A stretch of DNA of 64,000 bases, taken from the NCBI RefSeq assembly GCF_001620365.2, contig NZ_LQMT02000010.1, positions 150,142 through 214,141 of the forward strand, read 5' to 3'. Positions 16,481-26,247 of this stretch are shown one piece after another. The stretch is from Amycolatopsis keratiniphila subsp. keratiniphila. Lineage in GTDB: Bacteria; Actinomycetota; Actinomycetes; Mycobacteriales; Pseudonocardiaceae. Below the pieces are notes generated by a model. It was not told where the DNA came from and made no database searches. It saw only the letters and a program-made list of their open reading frames with translations. The position numbers were made by a program, and so were the translations under genes. The stretch's first letter is position 1. Each line of letters begins with the position of its first letter.

Positions 16481-16867
16481 TCAGAACGCCGCCTTGATAT
16501 GCCGCACCCGGGGCGGGGTATCGGGCGAGGCGACGATCGCGACGATGTCGTAGCGGACCGGGCACCAGCGGATCATGAACTTGCGCTGCCACTGGTACGC
16601 GAGGCGGCGGATGCGATCGGCCTTGTCCGGGGTCACCGCCTCGGCCGGGGTGCCGAACTCCAGCCCCGTCCTCGTCTTCACCTCGCAGAAGACGAGGACC
16701 TTCCGGTCGGTCGCGATGAGATCCAGCTCGCCGTCACGGCAACGCCAGTTGCGGCTCAGGACGACGTAGCCCTTCTTCTCCAGATGCCGGACCGCGAGAT
16801 CCTCGCCCCAACGGCCCAGCTCGATACGAGGTGCCCCGGCGGGTGGCCGCTCGGCAATGCTCGTCAT
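16481..16867 (-). CDS. yraN: YraN/UPF0102 family nuclease-fold protein
   Basis: The 128-aa protein is the usual size for UPF0102. It has the restriction-endonuclease-like core: GRWGEDLAVRHLEKKGY, then the acid/base set in CRDGELDLIATD and VFCEVKTRTG (E-D-ExK pattern). The family is almost always next to comM/dprA and rnhB, as here, and is thought to act on DNA, but its substrate is unknown. The stop (TGA) directly abuts the comM ATG, so yraN-comM-dprA was one operon. It is intact while both downstream genes are interrupted. Confidence 0.9.
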   Translation of the reverse strand: MTSIAERPPAGAPRIELGRWGEDLAVRHLEKKGYVVLSRNWRCRDGELDLIATDRKVLVFCEVKTRTGLEFGTPAEAVTPDKADRIRRLAYQWQRKFMIRWCPVRYDIVAIVASPDTPPRVRHIKAAF

Positions 16868-17045
16868 CTCGATCCCCCTCAGCGATCGTCACGGTGCGTG
16901 TGCGATCAACGCTGCCAGGGTGAGGGGGTGGCGGACAGACCCGATTTCGGCGCCTGTGGACAACCGGGGTGTTGTGGATGGTTGGGTCGTCAGGGGAGCT
17001 CATCGGCCGGAATCGTCGGTGGGCTGTGCTATGGGGGCCGTGGCG

Positions 17046-17102
17046 AGTACGTGAAGGCCCCCTTCACTGCGCTAGACGCAGTGAAGGGGGCCTTCACGTA
17101 CT
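17046..17102. repeat. Perfect 26-bp-arm intergenic palindrome
   Basis: The arms are 17046-17071 and 17077-17102, fully complementary, around the 5-nt loop CTAGA. The arm includes GTGAAGGCCCCCTTCACT, itself nearly palindromic. It lies directly after the DUF2469 stop (17111) on the minus strand and may terminate the lepB-rnhB-DUF2469 transcript, although no T-tract follows. The GTGAAGGCC motif recurs in the palindrome at 51907-51946, so it looks like a dispersed intergenic repeat. Confidence 0.75.
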
Positions 17103-17110
17103 TGGAAGGA

Positions 17111-17434
17111 TCAGCCGGAGAACGGTCCGTCTTCGGGTAGCCGGAGATCCGGTTTGTCGAGCTCCTCGACGTTGACGTCCTTGAACGTGATGACCCGGAC
17201 GTGTTTGACGAACCGGGCGGGCCGGTACATGTCCCAGACCCACGCGTCGGACATGCGGACCTCGAAGTACACCTCGCCGCCACCGTCGCGCACCTGCACG
17301 TCGACGGCGTTGGCCAGATAGAACCGCCGCTCGGTCTCCACCACGTACGAGAACTGGCCGACTATGTCGCGATACTCGCGGTAAAGCGAGAGCTCCATCT
17401 CGGTCTCGTACTTCTCGAGATCCTCTGCGCTCAT
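17111..17434 (-). CDS. DUF2469 family protein
   Basis: The 107-aa soluble acidic protein begins [38 protein letters not shown], typical of DUF2469, a family almost confined to actinobacteria and placed directly after rnhB. The ATG overlaps the rnhB stop (ATGA), so the two are translationally coupled. It contains two [12 protein letters not shown] aromatic motifs and no membrane segment. Function is unknown; the fixed linkage suggests a link to RNase HII or the ribosome/secretion operon. Confidence 0.88.
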   Translation of the reverse strand: MSAEDLEKYETEMELSLYREYRDIVGQFSYVVETERRFYLANAVDVQVRDGGGEVYFEVRMSDAWVWDMYRPARFVKHVRVITFKDVNVEELDKPDLRLPEDGPFSG

Positions 17435-18264
17435 GAAATCCGCGCCCCTCCTCGCGATTTTGCTGCTGTTCCAGCGGCGGAGCGTTCATTGTTACCCACG
17501 TGAGGGCCGAGGGCACGTATCGGCACGCTCGGGTTTTCCAGTGCCGCGACGGTCAGCACGACCGGGTGAGGCGGCCGCACCCGGTGCGCGGCGGCCGCGG
17601 TGGCCACGTTGGCGTACGACCAGCGATGGACCGGACTCGGACCGTGAGTGTCGAGCGCCGCGCTGTGGTCGGTGGTGCTGTACCCCTTGTGCACGTCGAA
17701 ACCGTAATGCGGGTGGACGTCGTGCAGGTCGCCCATGATCCGGTCCCGGGTGACCTTCGCCAGCACCGAAGCCGCCGCCACGCACGCGACGGCCTTGTCC
17801 CCCTTGATCACCGGGACGCTCGGGGCGGGCAGCCCGGACACGCGGAATCCGTCGGTCAGCACGTAACCGGGCGTGCTCCGCAGCGCCGACACGGCACGCC
17901 GCATGCCTTCGAGGTTCATGACGTGGATGCCGAACAGGTCGACCTCGGCCGCCGGGATGACGATGACCGAATAGTCGACGGCACGCTGGACGACCCGGTC
18001 GTACACGCGGTCGCGGGCCTTGGCCGTGAGCACCTTCGAGTCGGTGAGCTCGGGCAGGCGTGCGGCGTCGCCGGGACGCAGGACGCAGGCGGCCACGACG
18101 AGCGGGCCGGCGCAAGCACCGCGCCCTGCCTCGTCGACTCCGGCGACGGGCCCGAGGCCCCGCCGGTCCAGCGCACCCTGCAAACCCCAGAAGAGGTCGC
18201 CACGCACCACTGCCCGCGGCGGCCGAAGCGGCTCGGCCGGTGTGAGCGGTACAGGAACTCTCAA
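17431..18264 (-). CDS. rnhB: Ribonuclease HII
   Basis: The 277-aa enzyme cleaves RNA in RNA/DNA hybrids and nicks at misincorporated ribonucleotides. The chosen start is TTG at 18264, preceded by GGAGG at good spacing; upstream in-frame ATG codons lie inside lepB and give non-homologous residues. The active-site GVDEAGRG motif is at about 47-54. The further acidic residues are in ELTDSKVL and in the C-terminal catalytic part after [16 protein letters not shown]. About 40 residues precede the catalytic core. It lies 4 bp after lepB and overlaps DUF2469. Confidence 0.92.
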   Translation of the reverse strand: MRVPVPLTPAEPLRPPRAVVRGDLFWGLQGALDRRGLGPVAGVDEAGRGACAGPLVVAACVLRPGDAARLPELTDSKVLTAKARDRVYDRVVQRAVDYSVIVIPAAEVDLFGIHVMNLEGMRRAVSALRSTPGYVLTDGFRVSGLPAPSVPVIKGDKAVACVAAASVLAKVTRDRIMGDLHDVHPHYGFDVHKGYSTTDHSAALDTHGPSPVHRWSYANVATAAAAHRVRPPHPVVLTVAALENPSVPIRALGPHVGNNERSAAGTAAKSRGGARIS

Positions 18265-18268
18265 GGCC

Positions 18269-19198
18269 TTACCGCCTCCGGTCGACCGCCTTGCGCACTC
18301 CGGCCGACATCCGCCTGCCGAGGAAGAGCACGGGCCACGCCGCGGCGATTCCGACTCCCAGCGGGAGTCCCTGCTGCCAAGCCGGGGCGCCGAGCGCCAG
18401 CGGCTGAGCGTTCGCCTGCGGGTTGTGGTCCGAAACGCCACCCCAGCGGCCGGGCGGGAGCACGATGACCCGTGCCTTGCCGATGATGTTGTCCACCGGG
18501 ACCGCGCCGTTGACCCCACCGCCACCCTGGATACGGGAGTCGCTGGAGTTGTTGCGGTTGTCGCCCATCACCCAGACGTAGCCGACGGGCACCTTGACCG
18601 GCTCGAACGTCCGCTCGGTGGGGGCCATGCCCTCTTCCCAGTGGACGTACGGCTCGTCGAGTGCCTTGCCGTCGACGACGACGCGGTTGTTGTCGCAGCA
18701 CTGGACCGTCTGGCCGCCGACCGCGATGATCCGCTTGACGAAGTCGCGCTCGTCCGGCGGCGCGAACCCGATCAGGGAACCCAGCGTGCGGAATCCGGTG
18801 ACGAAGATGTTGCTGGACTCCGGCGTGTCGATCTCGCCGACCCAGGCGGGCGGGCCCTTGAAGACCACCACGTCGCCCGGGGCGGGATCGGTGAAGTCGT
18901 ACGTGATCCGATCGACCAGGATCCGGTCGCCCGTGCATCCCGAGCAGCCGTGCAAAGTGGTCTCCATCGATCCCGAGGGGATCATGTAGACCTTGGCGAG
19001 GAACTGCTGGATCAAGATCGTCAGCACGAGGGCGACGACGATCAGGATCGGCAGTTCCTTCCAGAACGACCGCTTCTTGTTGACCTTGCCGAATTTCTTG
19101 GAACCGGACCGGCCCCGGCGGGAGGCCCGGGTGGGGCGCTCCTCTTCGGGGCGATCGGGCTCGTCTTCGGAGGTGTTCTGGGACACGGGTTCGACCAC
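18269..19198 (-). CDS. lepB: Signal peptidase I
   Basis: The 309-aa enzyme has a GTG start. A 45-residue charged cytoplasmic tail precedes one transmembrane helix (about 49-68). The catalytic serine follows in [12 protein letters not shown] and the general-base lysine in [12 protein letters not shown]. The [12 protein letters not shown] box is present. A cysteine-rich insertion (CSGCTGD, QCCDNN) is seen, plus a C-terminal hydrophobic segment (about 275-293), so the protein probably has two membrane anchors. It cleaves signal peptides at the outer membrane face. It lies between rplS and rnhB as in other actinobacteria. Confidence 0.95.
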   Translation of the reverse strand: MVEPVSQNTSEDEPDRPEEERPTRASRRGRSGSKKFGKVNKKRSFWKELPILIVVALVLTILIQQFLAKVYMIPSGSMETTLHGCSGCTGDRILVDRITYDFTDPAPGDVVVFKGPPAWVGEIDTPESSNIFVTGFRTLGSLIGFAPPDERDFVKRIIAVGGQTVQCCDNNRVVVDGKALDEPYVHWEEGMAPTERTFEPVKVPVGYVWVMGDNRNNSSDSRIQGGGGVNGAVPVDNIIGKARVIVLPPGRWGGVSDHNPQANAQPLALGAPAWQQGLPLGVGIAAAWPVLFLGRRMSAGVRKAVDRRR

Positions 19199-19229
19199 GA
19201 CGCCAGGTTACCTGTAACCGAGTGGCTAC

Positions 19230-19598
19230 CTACTTGGCGGAGGCCGTCTCGCGGTTTTCGCGGCGTTCCTTGATCTTGGCGGCCTTGCCGCGCAGCTCGC
19301 GGAGGTAGTACAGCTTCGCCCGGCGGACGTCGCCGCGCTTGAAGACCTCGACCTCGGCGATGTTCGGCGAGTGCACCGGGAAGGTGCGCTCCACGCCGAT
19401 GCCGAACGACACCTTGCGGACCGTGAAGGTCTCGCGGATGCCGCCGCCCTGGCGACGCAGCACGACGCCCTGGAAGATCTGGTTGCGCTCGCGGTTGCCC
19501 TCGATGACGCGGACGTGAACCTTGAGCGTGTCGCCCGGTCGGAAGTCCGGGATGTCGGAACGCAGTGACTGCGCGTCCAGCGCGTCCAGGGTGTTCAT
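19230..19598 (-). CDS. rplS: 50S ribosomal protein L19
   Basis: The 122-aa protein is the normal length for L19. The ATG at 19598 is chosen because L19 starts with [13 protein letters not shown]; in-frame codons further upstream are not conserved-looking. The core [21 protein letters not shown] and [10 protein letters not shown] motifs and the C-terminal [16 protein letters not shown] are clear. L19 sits at the 30S-50S interface. A 160-bp leader separates it from trmD, enough for its own promoter. Confidence 0.96.
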   Translation of the reverse strand: MNTLDALDAQSLRSDIPDFRPGDTLKVHVRVIEGNRERNQIFQGVVLRRQGGGIRETFTVRKVSFGIGVERTFPVHSPNIAEVEVFKRGDVRRAKLYYLRELRGKAAKIKERRENRETASAK

Positions 19599-19735
19599 CG
19601 GTGGTCCGTCCTCGTCTTCGTATGGCTTACGTGCAGCTTGGGCGCGCAGTGTCGGGCACTGCGACCTACCCGGGGGCTGATGGCGTTCCGGTGTACGGCG
19701 CCGGCTGCGAAGCCGCGCGTCCACTCACGCCAACC

Positions 19736-19741
19736 TGTCAA
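19736..19741 (-). promoter_or_regulatory. Possible -35 box ahead of rplS
   Basis: TTGACA on the minus strand lies 138 bp upstream of the rplS start, in the trmD-rplS gap. No good -10 box follows at 17 bp, so this is only a weak candidate. Confidence 0.25.
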
Positions 19742-19758
19742 GTATTGCAGACCAGGTC

Positions 19759-20523
19759 TCAGGTGGTTGACCCGGCCTGGTCGCTGCCCTCGGCCAACCG
19801 GTCGAGGACCTTGAGATCGTGCTTGTCGAGACTACCCTCCGGCAGCAGGCCGATCAGTTCGGGCCTGCGCCGTACGGTGCGCTCCAGCGCCTGGTCGCGG
19901 CGCCAGCGGTCGATCAGCGCGTGGTTCCCCGAGCGCAGGACGTCGGGGACGGCCAGATCGCGCCAGACCTCCGGCCGGGTGTAGCTGGGTCCTTCGAGAA
20001 GACCGTCGGAGAACGAGTCCTCTTCGGCGGAGCGGGCGTTGCCGAGCACTCCGGGCAGCAGCCGGACGACGGCCTCGACCATCACCAGGACCGCGGCCTC
20101 GCCGCCGACCAGCACGTAGTCGCCGATGGAGACCTCGTCGACGGGCATCCGACGCGCGGCGTCGTCGATCACCCGCTGGTCGATGCCCTCATAGCGCCCG
20201 CAGGCGAACACCAGGTGCTCTTCCGCGGCGTACTGATGGGCCATGGCCTGGGTGAACGGCCGCCCGGCGGGCGTCGGGACCACGAGACGGGTGTTCTCGC
20301 CGCAGACGTCGTCCAGGGCGGGGCCCCAGATCTGCGGTTTCATCACCATGCCGGGCCCGCCGCCGTACGGGGCGTCGTCGACGGCGCGGTGGACGTCGTG
20401 CGTCCAGTTCCGCAGGTCGTGGACGCCGACCTCGATGAGGCCGCGGTCGATCGCGCGCCCGAGCAACGCGGCGCGGAGCGGATCGAGGTATTCGGGGAAG
20501 ATCGTGACTACGTCGAGGCGCAT
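19759..20523 (-). CDS. trmD: tRNA (guanine-37-N1)-methyltransferase
   Basis: The 254-aa SPOUT methyltransferase makes m1G37 in tRNAs reading CNN codons using S-adenosylmethionine. The trefoil-knot motifs are present: [15 protein letters not shown] (about 110-124) and [13 protein letters not shown] (about 137-149). The C-terminal DNA-binding-like domain contains [19 protein letters not shown]. The ATG overlaps the rimM stop by one base, giving the common rpsP-khpA-rimM-trmD operon order. Confidence 0.96.
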   Translation of the reverse strand: MRLDVVTIFPEYLDPLRAALLGRAIDRGLIEVGVHDLRNWTHDVHRAVDDAPYGGGPGMVMKPQIWGPALDDVCGENTRLVVPTPAGRPFTQAMAHQYAAEEHLVFACGRYEGIDQRVIDDAARRMPVDEVSIGDYVLVGGEAAVLVMVEAVVRLLPGVLGNARSAEEDSFSDGLLEGPSYTRPEVWRDLAVPDVLRSGNHALIDRWRRDQALERTVRRRPELIGLLPEGSLDKHDLKVLDRLAEGSDQAGSTT

Positions 20524-21035
20524 CAGGCGTCCAGCAGGCCTTCCGGCGGGTCGAGGACCACGCGGCCGCCGGCGACGTCGACGGCCGGGACGATCGCCTT
20601 CACGAACGGCACCAGCACCTCGCGCCCGTCGTGGTCGATCGACAGCAGTTCCCCGGCGGGCGAATGCACGATTTCGCGTACCTTGCCGACGACGGTGCCG
20701 TCGGCGAGTTCGGCCCGCAGGCCTTCGAGTTCGTGGTCGTAGAACTCGTCGGGGTCTTCGGTCGGCGGCAGCGCCGAGGTGTCGGCGATCAGCAGCGCGC
20801 CGCGGAGGGTCTCCGCGACGTCCCTGGTCAGCACCTCTTCGAAACGCACCAGCAGCCGCCCGCTGTGTTCGCGGGCGGCTGCGATGGTGAGGTCTCTGCT
20901 GCTGCCGTCACGCAGCTTCGTCGTGACGGCCGAACCGACCGCGAACCGCTGTTCCGGCGAGTCCGTGCGCACGTCCACCGCGAGTTCCCCGCGGATTCCG
21001 TGCGCCTTGGCGATACGGCCGACTACGACGTCCAT
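20523..21035 (-). CDS. rimM: 16S rRNA processing protein RimM
   Basis: The 170-aa protein starts at the ATG at 21035 ([20 protein letters not shown]), which matches the conserved RimM N-terminus; a longer open frame upstream is not conserved. It has an N-terminal RimM beta-barrel (about 5-85) and a C-terminal PRC-barrel (about 95-168, [17 protein letters not shown]). It assists 30S head maturation by binding S19. It is flanked by khpA and trmD. Confidence 0.95.
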   Translation of the reverse strand: MDVVVGRIAKAHGIRGELAVDVRTDSPEQRFAVGSAVTTKLRDGSSRDLTIAAAREHSGRLLVRFEEVLTRDVAETLRGALLIADTSALPPTEDPDEFYDHELEGLRAELADGTVVGKVREIVHSPAGELLSIDHDGREVLVPFVKAIVPAVDVAGGRVVLDPPEGLLDA

Positions 21036-21051
21036 CCCGTTCTGTCCTTGG

Positions 21052-21291
21052 TCAGCGATCGGTGTCGACGACGTCCACGCGGACGCCGCGGCCACCGATG
21101 CCGCCCATGACGGTGCGCAGGGCGGTCGCGGTACGACCGCCCCGGCCGATCACCTTGCCGAGATCGTCGGGGTGCACGTGCACCTCGAGCGTGCGGCCAC
21201 GGCGCGTGGTCAGCAGCTCGACCCGGACCTCGTCCGGGTTGTCGACGATCCCGCGCACCAGGTGTTCGAGGGAGTCAGCGAGGAAGCTCAC
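21052..21291 (-). CDS. khpA: KH-domain RNA-binding protein KhpA
   Basis: The 79-aa protein is a single KH domain with the GxxG loop in [16 protein letters not shown]. The GTG start overlaps the rpsP stop (GTGA). KhpA proteins bind RNA and in firmicutes pair with KhpB; in actinobacteria the gene sits between rpsP and rimM, as here. No partner is visible in this window. Confidence 0.92.
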   Translation of the reverse strand: MSFLADSLEHLVRGIVDNPDEVRVELLTTRRGRTLEVHVHPDDLGKVIGRGGRTATALRTVMGGIGGRGVRVDVVDTDR

Positions 21292-21734
21292 GCCTCGGCC
21301 TTGTCACCCTCGGCGGCTTCGGCCTTCTCGGCCTCGGCCTTCTTCGGGGCGGACTTCTTCTTCGGCGTGGTGGCTTCGGCGGAGGCCGAGTCACCGGCGG
21401 CCGCGAGCGCGGCGTTGAACAGGTCCTGCTTCGACGGCTTCGGCTCGGCGACCTTCAGGGTGCCCTCGGCGCCCGGGAGGCCCTTGAACTTCTGCCAGTC
21501 ACCGGTGATCTCAAGGATGCGCTGGACCGGCTCGGTCGGCTGGGCGCCGACGGACAGCCAGTGCTGGGCCCGCTCGGTGTCGACCTCGATGAAGCTCGGC
21601 TCTTCCTTGGGGTGGTACTTGCCGATCGTCTCGATGGCCTTGCCATCACGGCGGGTGCGCGCGTCGGCGACGATGATGCGGTAGTACGGCGCACGGATCT
21701 TGCCGAGACGCTGCAGCTTGATCTTGACGGCCAC
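21288..21734 (-). CDS. rpsP: 30S ribosomal protein S16 with long C-terminal tail
   Basis: The 148-aa protein has the S16 core in the first about 80 residues ([32 protein letters not shown]). A low-complexity Ala/Lys/Glu tail follows (about 100-148), as is common in actinobacterial S16. It heads the rpsP-khpA-rimM-trmD operon; the 157-bp gap upstream (21735-21891) must hold its promoter. Confidence 0.95.
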   Translation of the reverse strand: MAVKIKLQRLGKIRAPYYRIIVADARTRRDGKAIETIGKYHPKEEPSFIEVDTERAQHWLSVGAQPTEPVQRILEITGDWQKFKGLPGAEGTLKVAEPKPSKQDLFNAALAAAGDSASAEATTPKKKSAPKKAEAEKAEAAEGDKAEA

Positions 21735-21891
21735 GGGTGTGGGTACTCCTCAGTTCTCTCTGATGCATGTGGAAGGCGCACGCCAGCCGAGTGGGGACAC
21801 GGCTGCGCACACCCGAAGGGTGAGCTCGGGCGCGGTGAGAGGGTCCGGCCAAAGCAGGCAAGCGTACATTCTGCCAGACGCTAATCGGCTG

Positions 21892-22698
21892 TCAGAACGC
21901 GGCTATCCCGAGCGAGGCGAGCAGGATCGTCACGGCCGGGAGGAAGTTGTTCACCTGATGGGCGACCACGCTGCCGAGCAGCCGCCCGGTGAACACCCTG
22001 GCCAGCCCGATCGGGATCGCGATCACCAGTAGCAACGTGGTGCGCAGCGGTTCGAGGTGGCTCGCCGCGAAAACGGCCGTGGAGACCAGGAACGCCGCGA
22101 TCCTCCCCCAGCGTTCGGTGCGCCACGTCAACCGTTCCACCGCGCCCCAGAGCAGGCCGCGGTAGATGATCTCCTCGCAGATCGGCCCGACCAGCCAGAG
22201 GTAGATGAACATGACGACGGCCGCCGAGACCGACATCCGCCGATCCTCCACGAGCGCGCTGATCGCCGAGGTCGCGTTCTCGTTGCCGACGATCTGCGTC
22301 CAGACGTAGGCGGCGAACGAGGTGAGCCCGAGCCCGAGCACGCCGAGTTTGAGCCCGACCTTGACGTCGGCCCAGCTCCAGCCGATCCGCAGGTCGGTGA
22401 ACGGGCCGTTGCCCCGCAGCCGGGTGATCAGCAGCGCGACCCCGGCGGCGATCATCGTCGGCACCATGGTGCCCAGCAGCACCATGCGCATCGGCAGGGG
22501 CTGGCCGGGCTGGACGTCGCCGAGCAGGACGCTGATGAACGCCGCCGACGCCAGCAGGACGGCCTCCACCAGGAGGAAGGCTCCGAATCCCCAGCGATGC
22601 GGCGGTGGCGTGTCGGGCGCGGCCACCTCACCTCCGGCAGTGAGCTCGTCCGGCGGCGCCGCCTCGGGGATCGGCTCCCTTGGCTGAGATACGGTCAC
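21892..22698 (-). CDS. CPBP-family intramembrane metalloprotease
   Basis: The 268-aa protein has a 35-residue cytoplasmic N-terminus rich in Pro and Glu, then about seven or eight hydrophobic segments. The CPBP (CAAX protease/bacteriocin-processing, Abi) motifs are present: EEIIYRG (about 174-180), FAASHLE, and HQVNN near the C-terminus, which supply the zinc-like active site. Known relatives process prenylated proteins or bacteriocins, or handle anti-sigma factors; the substrate here is unknown. A second CPBP gene follows upstream on the same strand. Confidence 0.85.
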   Translation of the reverse strand: MTVSQPREPIPEAAPPDELTAGGEVAAPDTPPPHRWGFGAFLLVEAVLLASAAFISVLLGDVQPGQPLPMRMVLLGTMVPTMIAAGVALLITRLRGNGPFTDLRIGWSWADVKVGLKLGVLGLGLTSFAAYVWTQIVGNENATSAISALVEDRRMSVSAAVVMFIYLWLVGPICEEIIYRGLLWGAVERLTWRTERWGRIAAFLVSTAVFAASHLEPLRTTLLLVIAIPIGLARVFTGRLLGSVVAHQVNNFLPAVTILLASLGIAAF

Positions 22699-22755
22699 GC
22701 CGATCCTCCGGTGATCGTTCGGTTACTCAAAGACTCTAACCGCCTGGAGCGGCGA

Positions 22756-23508
22756 TCACCTCGCCGCGAAGAGCAATACAGCCGGTGGGAGGTTGTTGGC
22801 CGCGTGCGCGATCACCGACGCGCTCACCCGGCCGGACAGATAGCGGGCGAGGCCGATGGCGATCCCTTGGCCGAACAACGCGATCGTGCGCGCGGCCTCG
22901 CCGTGCAACTGGGCGAACACGAGCGCGGTGACCAGCAGGATCACCCACGAGGGCAGGCGATGGAAGCCCATGGCGTTCCACAGCGTGCCGCGGAAGAGCA
23001 GTTCTTCGGTGACCGGCGCGGCGAGGACGACGATGACCGCGGCCAGCACCAACCAGATCGTGTCGCCTTCGGTGGTGCCCGAGAGTTCGGTGATCGGTCC
23101 GGGCGAGACGTCGGAGAAGGTCCTGTCGTCGCTGTCGGTCCCGTAGACGGCGAGCAGGAGCAGGTTGAGGAGGTAGCCGGCGGCGAGCGCGGCGGCTCCG
23201 CAGGCGAGGCCGATCCGGACGTCGCGCCACGTGGGCTTGAGCCCGAAGTCCGTGCGAAGCCCCTGCCCCCAGACGCGAGAACCGACCGCGGGGCCGAGCC
23301 CGAGGACGAGGGTCGGCAGGAAGGCGAGGATCAGCAACGGGCCGACGTCACGGAGTTCGAGCGGGTCGTAGCCACCGAAGCGGCCCGACATCAGGAAGCT
23401 CATGACGAGCGTGACGAGGTGGTATCCGGCGATGCCCGCGAAGAACGCTACGAATCCCCAGTGCGCTCCGAGCACCAGACGCTCGCGAGCCTGCCCGTCG
23501 TCCACCAC
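22756..23508 (-). CDS. Second CPBP-family intramembrane metalloprotease
   Basis: The 250-aa protein has about seven hydrophobic segments, with the motif set EELLFRG, FAQLHGEA and HAANN in the C-terminal half. It is similar in layout to the gene at 21892-22698 and separated from it by 57 bp, suggesting an old tandem duplication, though the sequences are well diverged. The N-terminus MVDDGQARERLVLGAHWG is a plausible start. Confidence 0.85.
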   Translation of the reverse strand: MVDDGQARERLVLGAHWGFVAFFAGIAGYHLVTLVMSFLMSGRFGGYDPLELRDVGPLLILAFLPTLVLGLGPAVGSRVWGQGLRTDFGLKPTWRDVRIGLACGAAALAAGYLLNLLLLAVYGTDSDDRTFSDVSPGPITELSGTTEGDTIWLVLAAVIVVLAAPVTEELLFRGTLWNAMGFHRLPSWVILLVTALVFAQLHGEAARTIALFGQGIAIGLARYLSGRVSASVIAHAANNLPPAVLLFAAR

Positions 23509-23550
23509 GCCTCCACGCTAGGTACCGCTCCCGTCACGGATGGAGTCGGG

Positions 23551-24624
23551 TCAGGCGTAGATCTTGCCACGCAGCACGATGTGGCTCGGATGGCGGAGCA
23601 CCGCGAGATCCTCACGCGGATCGGACGGGTAGACGAGCAGATCGGCCGAAGCGCCGTCGACGATTCCCGGCACGCCGAGCCAGTCGCGAGCCGCCCACGA
23701 AGCCGAAGCCAGCGCCTGCTCAGCGGACATGCCCGCCTTGTGCAGCGCCTCGATCTCGTCGACGAGCCTGCCGTGCTCGACCATGCCGCCCGCGTCGCTG
23801 CCCGCGTACACCTGGACACCGGCCTCGATCGCCGTCGAGACCATCTCCCCCACGCCGGCATGCAGCGCGCGCATATGGTCCGCGTACACCGGGTACTTGC
23901 CCGCCTTGTCCGCGATGCCGGGGAAGTTCTCGATGTTGATCAGGGTCGGCACGAGCGCGATGCCGCGTTCGGCGAGGACGCCCAGCTGGTCCGCCGAGAG
24001 CTCCGTGCCGTGTTCGAGGCAGTCGATCCCCGCGTCGATCAAGCCGGGCAACGCGGCCTGGCCGAACACGTGCGCCGTCACCTTGGCGCCCTCGGCGTGC
24101 GCGGCGGCGATGGCCTCGGCGAGGACGTCGTCCGGCCACAGCGGCGCGAGATCGCCGACCCCGCGGTCGATCCAGTCGCCGACGAGCTTGACCCAGCCGT
24201 CGCCGTCACGGGCCTGTTCGGCGACCGCCTTCGGCAGCTCGGAAGGGTCTTCGAGTTCGATACCGAGGCCGGGGATGTAGCGCTTGCGCAGGGCGAGATG
24301 CCGTCCGGCGCGGATGATCCGCGGCAGGTCGGCGCGCTCCTGCAACGGCCGGACGTCGATGGGCAGCCCGCAGTCGCGGATCAGCAGCGTCCCGGCGTCG
24401 CGGTCGGTGATCGCCTGCCCGGCTGCCTCTTCGAGGGTGGTCGCGCCGCCGACCCCGATTCCGGGATGGCAGTGCGCGTCGACCAGGCCGGGAACGAGAA
24501 ACCCTTCCCGGACAACGGTTTCCGCTCCGGCCACCGGTTCGGTCGTGATCCGGCCGCCGGTGACCCACAGCTCACGATGCTCGCCGTCCGGCAGGACGAC
24601 GCCGGCCAGGTGCAGCGCCTCCAC
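23551..24624 (-). CDS. Amidohydrolase-family metal-dependent hydrolase
   Basis: The 357-aa protein has a TIM-barrel amidohydrolase core. The metal-binding HxH is in LVDAHCHPGIG (about 48-58), a lysine in DGWVKLVGDWID, histidines in KVTAHVFGQ and CLEHGTELS, and the final Asp in VYAGSDAGGMVEHG. The N-terminal beta-sandwich strand begins LHLAGVVLPDGEHRELWVTGG. It resembles imidazolonepropionase/Xaa-Pro-dipeptidase-like members, but substrate cannot be told. Its stop lies 43 bp from the CPBP gene, and ffh ends 3 bp from its start, so it may be cotranscribed with ffh. Confidence 0.85.
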   Translation of the reverse strand: MEALHLAGVVLPDGEHRELWVTGGRITTEPVAGAETVVREGFLVPGLVDAHCHPGIGVGGATTLEEAAGQAITDRDAGTLLIRDCGLPIDVRPLQERADLPRIIRAGRHLALRKRYIPGLGIELEDPSELPKAVAEQARDGDGWVKLVGDWIDRGVGDLAPLWPDDVLAEAIAAAHAEGAKVTAHVFGQAALPGLIDAGIDCLEHGTELSADQLGVLAERGIALVPTLINIENFPGIADKAGKYPVYADHMRALHAGVGEMVSTAIEAGVQVYAGSDAGGMVEHGRLVDEIEALHKAGMSAEQALASASWAARDWLGVPGIVDGASADLLVYPSDPREDLAVLRHPSHIVLRGKIYA

Positions 24625-24627
24625 GGG

Positions 24628-26169
<1,542 letters not shown>

Positions 26170-26247
26170 GGGTGTGCACGCTCCAGCTGGGTCGTTGTGG
26201 CTCGCCGGTACGAACCGGCGGCTTCCCAGGGTAGTCGGTGTCCGAGG

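Noticed and set aside
17492..18115. Alternative minus frame within rnhB
   Set aside because: Arg-rich shadow of rnhB with no motif.
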